A stretch of DNA of 64,000 bases from AP-15 sp963787425 (GTDB taxonomy: Bacteria; Pseudomonadota; Alphaproteobacteria; ATCC43930; CGMCC-115725): the NCBI GenBank assembly GCA_963787425.1, contig CAWBCV010000004.1, forward strand, positions 310,001 through 374,000, read 5' to 3'. Under the pieces are notes generated by a model. The model had not been told where the DNA came from, did not search any database, and was given only the letters and a program-made list of their open reading frames with translations. This document shows, piece by piece, positions 59,918 to 64,000 of this stretch (positions within the stretch are counted from its first letter, which is position 1; the number at the start of each line of letters is the position of its first letter). Position numbers and translations under genes: made by a program.

Positions 59918-60211
59918 CTAATGGGGTTTGAGGCCGGTCTCGCTCGCGGAGGGATATGTCCCGGTGGCAGATTGCCCCGGGGGCTGATTGTGACCCTCAT
60001 TCCACAACCCACCGCCGCCGGGCTTGGGATAAAAGCTTTGCGTCGATCCCGCTACGCCTGTGTGGGCATTCTGCACCGGCAACGTGCCGCCATAAGACGG
60101 CGGCGTATTGCCATCCGGTGGCAGTGCTGACACCGATTGCGCGCTCGCAGTCCCAGCTAACCCGGCCAACAAACCAACACTCAGGACCGTCGATTTGAGT
60201 ACGCTCACCAT
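59918..60211 (-). CDS. Small exported Pro/Gly-rich protein of unknown function
   Basis: This 97-residue protein has a signal peptide (MVSVLKSTVLSVGLLAGLAG then ASAQS, cleaved probably after SAQ) and a mature part rich in Gly, Pro, Ser and Asn (SALPPDGNTPPSYGGTLPV, STQSFYPKPGGGGLWNEGH, NQPPGQSATGTYPSASETG). Proteins with this 'LPPDG...YGG...W...GH' plan occur in several rhizobia. The start at 60211 follows the signal-peptide plan; an ATG at 60223 is possible. An intrinsic terminator lies 140 bases downstream. Confidence 0.68.
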   Translation of the reverse strand: MVSVLKSTVLSVGLLAGLAGTASAQSVSALPPDGNTPPSYGGTLPVQNAHTGVAGSTQSFYPKPGGGGLWNEGHNQPPGQSATGTYPSASETGLKPH

Positions 60212-60456
60212 GCAGGGCTCCAAAATTGTCCAGACCCGAACTTATTTCTGCGATCGCTAAATTAACATCCTCCATAATGTCGCACCGCAGCAATTAACGT
60301 GGATCATTTTTTTGGCCGGACATTAACACCGGTTTCGCATCAGCGGCCGTTTCAGCGCGGCCCCCGACCGACAGCCGCGGGTTGAGCGAGAAATCGGCGT
60401 TCTGGAACACGATCCGCCGCTTTGCCGAAAATGCAGCAGCGCCGAACCAACCCAGC

Positions 60457-60640
60457 CTATTCGGCCGCATACGGACGCATTCTATGCACAATATAGGGGC
60501 TCATTTCGCAGGGTTCCCGATCCGCGGGCAAGGAGCGGGCGTCCTACGGAAAACCCGACCGCACCGTCCGAGTGAAAGCCACGAGATAGTGGCTGTCGGA
60601 GATGTGGTTGCCGAAGTCGTTGCACAGGGTTGGTAAATCA
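60457..60640 (-). pseudogene. RND efflux permease C-terminus, second copy (relic)
   Basis: The minus strand has GRCGRVFRRTPAPCPRIG, then PILCIECVRMRP or, in the other frame, MRPYAAE and a TAG at 60457-60459. It parallels the downstream-strand copy at 60800-61041, which ends SPHAAE before TAA. The two short copies share the block (G)GTCGGGT.TTCCG..GGA.. and the ending GCGGCCGAATA, so they look like tandem duplicates of an RND pump C-terminus. Confidence 0.45.
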
Positions 60641-60799
60641 GCCGTTTGTCGGGTCGATTGCTCTCGTCGTAGATGGCGGACCAGTTCTTCAAGTCCGCTA
60701 GTATCGTTGCTCTGGGAATGTCGGCTAGCGGGGTCTGTAGACGAGTGCCGAGCTTGATGAGCTCAGGCCAGCACGAGCGCACTACAAACGAGGCGCGAT

Positions 60800-61041
60800 T
60801 TATTCGGCCGCATGCGGGCTCCCCTTATGCGCGATATGAGGCTGCTCGATTGCCGACCGTTTGCGACGCGCACGCAACCGTTGGGGGCTCCGGCGGAACA
60901 CCCGACCGAGCCGCCCGAGATAAAGGTAGACGACCGGCGTCGTATCGTAGTCGGGTGGATGTAGCTCTCATACAAAATGCCGAGGACGGTATAGACGGCG
61001 ATAATTGCCGCTGCGATCAGGTAAGGCTGCGATTTGAGCAC
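60800..61041 (-). pseudogene. RND efflux permease C-terminal remnant
   Basis: The frame starting at 61041 reads LKSQPYLIAAAIIAVYTVLG, ILYESYIHPTTI, the membrane segment before the last helices of AcrB/MdtB-like pumps. After a frame change, YDTTPVVYLYLGRLGRVFRR and SPQRLRARRKRSAIEQPHIA follow and stop at 60800-60802. The 950 residues before are missing. With the copy at 60457-60640 it suggests a former pair of RND permeases (mdtBC-like order). Confidence 0.55.
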
Positions 61042-61193
61042 ACTTGAGAGGCCTGTGCCGTCCCCTGGGCGTCCAAATTTCTTCGATTGCGAGCCGCCTC
61101 ACACCGTCGGCTATCCCCTTACCTATATAGAGGCTTGTTTAATGGACTGTCCTTCGCGATATCGCCGATTGGCTGCTCCATCGGGAGGCGCTC

Positions 61194-62177
61194 ATGTCCG
61201 AAGCTCGAACACTCGATCTCGAACAGATCAAGAAAGATCCACCGACGTTCATGTCTTCATTAGTTACTCTCATGTAGATTTCGGCATCGCTCAGTGCCTC
61301 CAGGAGGAGCTGACCGCGGTCAATCCCGCCCGAATCCACTGTTTTCTATTCGCGATCCTCTCCCCAAGAACAAGACCGAGATCCCAGGGCGCTCGATGGT
61401 CACGGCCGTGTCCGACACCTTCAATCTCCTCGGGTTGAGCCCCGACGCCGACGAGAACGGAGAGCTGAAAACCACCTGGGACCAGATGAAAAGCAGTCTC
61501 GAAGCGAATAACGAAACCTTTGCCTGGATGAACAAAGTCGAAGACGACATATTAGACGCCGCCCATCAGCGAAATTTAAGGAACCCTGAAACCAGCTTTC
61601 GAGCGCTGATGGGCAATTCTACCGCCCGCTGTTGGCCCGCCAGGTCATCTATGGCAGAGGGGCGAGAAAATTCTCGGTGATATTCGTCAGAACCTTGCCG
61701 AGGAAGTTTGTCGGCGACGAGACCACATCCGCTTTATTGATCGGGCTCGTTCTCGCTTCGCGGTTCAGGTTCACGTTCATCGAGGCCGCCAAGGATGTGC
61801 AGGGTAATCTCTCAGACGAGGGCACCGATGCCGAGTTCCAGCTCGCCTGTCGGCAGATGATTTACGACATCGAGCGAATGGAGCAGGAATCGAGCGAATT
61901 CGGGATGAATAATCCCGATATCTTTCACCAAGCCTTTGGCCCGGAAAACCACGAAATCGTGTCGGCTTTTTACGAGATTTGGTTTCCTGCACGAAGGGAG
62001 CTTTTCACGCTGATCAAAGCCCGGCTGGAGGAGCCGAATACCGTCTCGCGTGATATGATTCGAGATGCAGTCAAGAAGTTTACGCAGATCTCGAGCCCCT
62101 ATAACAAACGATTTCTCGAAATGTGCTTGCAACGCTACACGGCTTATGTGAAAGGCTGGTTGAACAAGGCCGATTAA
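61194..62177 (+). pseudogene. TIR-domain protein, frameshifted and internally deleted
   Basis: The ATG at 61194 has a GGGAGG ribosome binding site. MSEARTLDLEQIKKDP is followed, after a one-base shift, by TDVHVFISYSHVDFGIAQCL, QEELTAVNPARIHCFL, the start of a TIR domain. Another frame then gives VTAVSDTFNLLGLSPDADEN, ELKTTWDQMKSSLEANNETF and DDILDAAHQRNLRNPETSF, and a third gives YGRGARKFSVIFVRTLPRKF, RQMIYDIERMEQESSEFGMN and the end WLNKAD. The middle of TIR is missing. It resembles long rhizobial TIR proteins that may act as NAD-cleaving immune effectors (inference). Confidence 0.68.
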
Positions 62178-62377
62178 TCCGCGACCGCGGGAGGCGTTGT
62201 TGGTCACGGCGTATCAGCCGCTTGGCTGTCTGCAGGTCAGCAGTACCGAACCCCTTCAAGTGAAGCGGCCATGAGCCGTGGCCCAGCGATCGCACGCCGA
62301 AGGCGACCGCGGCAGGCGCCGCCCAGCGTCCGGACGGACTAAATTATTTCGGCCAGGCGGCGGCACCGAGTTGGTCG

Positions 62378-62781
62378 TCAAGGCGACCCGGCCACCTTTG
62401 TCGCGACTGCATTTAGCGCGGCAGCTAGAGCATCGAAGGTTTGAGAGGCGGCCACGTCGAGACCGTGCCGCTGTCCGAACCATCGCGGATCGTTGTAGGC
62501 CAGCCATCCCTGGCCGTCCGCTTCCTCAAAGACCAGCGCTTTCAATGGCAGATCGATGCCAATCGCGTGGTTTGCTTGCATTAGCGGCGTACCGGCTTGG
62601 CGTTGCCGAAGATCAGCAGCTCGGTCGGCCGCAGCGGCAATCCGACCTCTGCGGCTCCCGCCGCATGATCGATGCGTGCAAACACGGTCATACCCTTCGA
62701 CTTAACCTCGGCCTCGAGCCGATCCACGGTTTCCTTCGCTCCGAAGCTGCTCGGTATAGTGATCAATCCGTCTGCGGCCAT
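62378..62781 (-). pseudogene. DUF302 protein with one frameshift
   Basis: The frame from 62781 reads MAADGLITIPSSFGAKETVD, RLEAEVKSKGMTVFARIDHA and AGAAEVGLPLRPTELLIFGN, then is interrupted by the loss of about one base near 62594 after GNAK. The next frame continues PLMQANHAIGIDLPLKALVF, EEADGQGWLAYNDPRWFGQR and TFDALAAALNAVATKVAG. DUF302 proteins are small and of unknown role, probably stress related. A single-base deletion may be a real mutation or an error. Confidence 0.72.
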
Positions 62782-62799
62782 CCCTGTTAGCTCCCATCA

Positions 62800-63101
62800 C
62801 CAAATCGACACGGTCTCCAGCGACGAGCTGTTCCAACAGCGGCCGGAACTTCGAGGCGAGCCCTCAACAAAATCCTTGTTCGCGTACACCGCTTTCCAAT
62901 GCGCGCAGCGGTCGTCCTCGTCGAATTTGCAGAGATGGACAAGCTGATTGATCGTGCCTGTGTCGGCCTGGAAATAGCCGGTGAGCTTCTTGTCCTGCCC
63001 GCCCTTCTGAAGCGCCGGAAGCCAAGTTCCTGGTAGAGCTTCACGGCCTCTGCCATCGCGCCATCATGAAGCGTGTGTGTTCTCAGTTCATAGGGAGCCA
63101 T
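62800..63101 (-). pseudogene. NIPSNAP-family protein with frameshift
   Basis: Starting at 63101 the frame reads MAPYELRTHTLHDGAMAEAV KLYQELG, then a one-base loss near 63022 shifts to PALQKGGQDKKLTGYFQADT, GTINQLVHLCKFDEDDRCAH and WKAVYANKDFVEG. NIPSNAP proteins are dimeric alpha/beta barrels of uncertain function. The end beyond DFVEG does not match the family, so the C-terminus is also altered. It lies next to the DUF302 gene in the same orientation. Confidence 0.65.
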
Positions 63102-63118
63102 CGGAAGTTCCTCCCTGA

Positions 63119-63532
63119 TCAGGACGCATTAACACAGGCGTATCCCGTGCTGTGCTGAAAGACGTTCGGCTTGCGATATACCGCGAGGATGACCGCACCC
63201 TCGTCGGAATGTGTTTCGTGGAACGAACCGACCCGTCGCCAGACGAATTCCCCGGCACGACAGATGCCGTCGTGGTCGTAGAACGACCCCTCGATGACGA
63301 AGGTCTGCTCGATCTCCGGGTGCTTGTGCATCGGTAAGGTTGCCCCCGGCTCCCATTTCAACAGGCAGGTCATCTCGCCCTTCGACTTGTCCTCGTACAG
63401 CACCTTGATCGAGATGCCCTCGAACTGCGTCGGCTCCCACCCGATTTCCTGCGGCTTAACGTAGACCGAGCCGCCGATCGTGGGCTGTTCGGCCCGTTGC
63501 CGGGTTTCTGCTTCCTGCGCCGGGTGATCCAT
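63119..63532 (-). CDS. Cupin domain protein
   Basis: This 137-residue cupin has EWxP-type start (YVKPQEIGWEPTQFEGISIK), the metal motif MHKHPEIEQTFVIEGSFYDH and, later, GEFVWRRVGSFHETHSDEGA. It resembles ChrR-like and other stand-alone cupins that bind Zn or Fe, with sensing or dioxygenase roles. It is the only intact gene of the last 2.5 kb, and the last gene before the right end. The start at 63532 is the only ATG before the family N-terminus. Confidence 0.82.
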   Translation of the reverse strand: MDHPAQEAETRQRAEQPTIGGSVYVKPQEIGWEPTQFEGISIKVLYEDKSKGEMTCLLKWEPGATLPMHKHPEIEQTFVIEGSFYDHDGICRAGEFVWRRVGSFHETHSDEGAVILAVYRKPNVFQHSTGYACVNAS

Positions 63533-64000
63533 GAGGTTTCCTTTCGGTGGCCGTGACCGTTAATCCTCCGATTATGGCTCTGGAGGATCGCGCGGGGTTC
63601 GCTCACAACGGTAGGTCGGTGTAGCAACCTAGCGCTCAGGCGCAAACACATGATTCATCGCCGACCGTTGCGGCGGATAGAGCGAGCGCGAGCCGAAGGA
63701 TCGAGCGACAACATCCGAAAGCGACCAAGGGCAAGGGGCAATCTTCCGGTTCGCTTCCAGCGACGTTTTATTGCGACCACGAAGGTGATTGGGCGCGAAA
63801 CGTTGTACCTATCGGATCTGTAATGAATTTATTGCCACCGCCACGTGAGATGACCATAGCACACGTGTGCTGACGGATAGCCTACCTGCTGATAAAACCA
63901 ACAACTCTCTGTGATTTTAGCGTAGCCGGACACCAAATATCTATATTCAATAAAAAGGCAGATATTTGGCTTATTATCTCGGAAACAGCGCATTGTGCTT
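63533..64000. other. Terminal AT-rich non-coding stretch
   Basis: No gene is seen. From about 63760 the DNA becomes AT-rich. It contains a perfect 14-bp palindrome AGCACACGTGTGCT (63858-63871) and a 10-bp inverted repeat CCAAATATCT/AGATATTTGG (63933-63942 and 63960-63969), possible regulatory or attachment features of whatever lies beyond the window. Confidence 0.5.
63933..63969. repeat. Inverted repeat CCAAATATCT...AGATATTTGG
   Basis: The arms at 63933-63942 and 63960-63969 are perfect reverse complements separated by 17 bases of AT-rich DNA. The spacing fits a dimeric regulator or a recombination site; which is not decided by this sequence. Confidence 0.55.

Noticed and set aside
1..64000. 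CRISPR array
   Set aside because: No set of regularly spaced 25-40 base direct repeats was seen and no cas genes were found.

Overview
The window looks like one piece of a high-GC alphaproteobacterial chromosome, most likely Hyphomicrobiales and close to the Bradyrhizobium/Rhodopseudomonas or Xanthobacteraceae groups. The grounds are its gene families (intracellular PHB depolymerase, DUF29, HpnM/MlaC-like protein, many Mo-hydroxylases, LIV transporters), its palindromic repeats of the 'GTCATTGCGA...' and 'PLPNPPPLAGEG' types, and its small exported Pro/Gly-rich protein. Taxonomy is inferred from recognition only.

Layout. 1-16 kb holds intact housekeeping and accessory genes: PHB depolymerase, a cupin, cysteine synthase, a class III cyclase with TPRs, two flavoenzymes, TenA, a B12-dependent ribonucleotide reductase and DUF29. 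They are followed by a long minus-strand transcription unit (three 102-residue alpha/beta-barrel proteins, LivH, LivM, a binding protein, YdcF, PlsC) that has no LIV ATPase genes. 17-26.5 kb holds sugar-phosphate genes, half of them broken: gluconokinase, phosphoglucomutase and glycogen phosphorylase look intact, while an MFS transporter, a DUF2090 aldolase-like gene and a phosphoketolase are remnants. A low-GC insert at about 18.9-20.4 kb carries a three-gene toxin-antitoxin-like operon behind two perfect palindromes, next to a degenerate tRNA-Ser-like sequence and an IS1-like fragment.

27-46 kb is a catabolic region. A minus-strand operon (Mo-hydroxylase large subunit with one frameshift, class II aldolase, acyl-CoA ligase, quinone oxidoreductase) stands divergent to a plus-strand Mo-hydroxylase operon (medium, large, small, large subunits). 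Around these lie an SDR lacking its Tyr-Lys pair, an enoyl-CoA hydratase, an acyl-CoA synthetase alpha subunit, an amidase and an NMT1-like binding protein. Together they suggest hydroxylation and ring or side-chain breakdown of an unidentified (hetero)aromatic or amide substrate. 45-49 kb has a PadR regulator with a DOPA-dioxygenase-like gene, divergent from a cupin/TauD-like dioxygenase/class III aminotransferase operon, with a perfect 14-bp palindrome between them.

49.5-54.8 kb has a RadC protein with an unusual N-terminal domain joined through an in-frame palindromic repeat, a PAP2 phosphatase, ketone-body genes (3-hydroxybutyrate dehydrogenase, acetoacetate decarboxylase) beside a dead patatin gene, and an HpnM/MlaC-like gene. 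From about 54.8 kb to 63.1 kb the window is largely a gene graveyard: a sigma-factor/HBD chimera, IS256, tyrosine integrase, pyruvoyl arginine decarboxylase, RND pump C-termini, a TIR-domain protein, DUF302 and NIPSNAP remnants, with a few intact small genes and a cupin among them. Much of the decay is truncation plus several frame changes, so it is probably real. Isolated single-base breaks (near 30894, 62594 and 63022) could be sequence errors.
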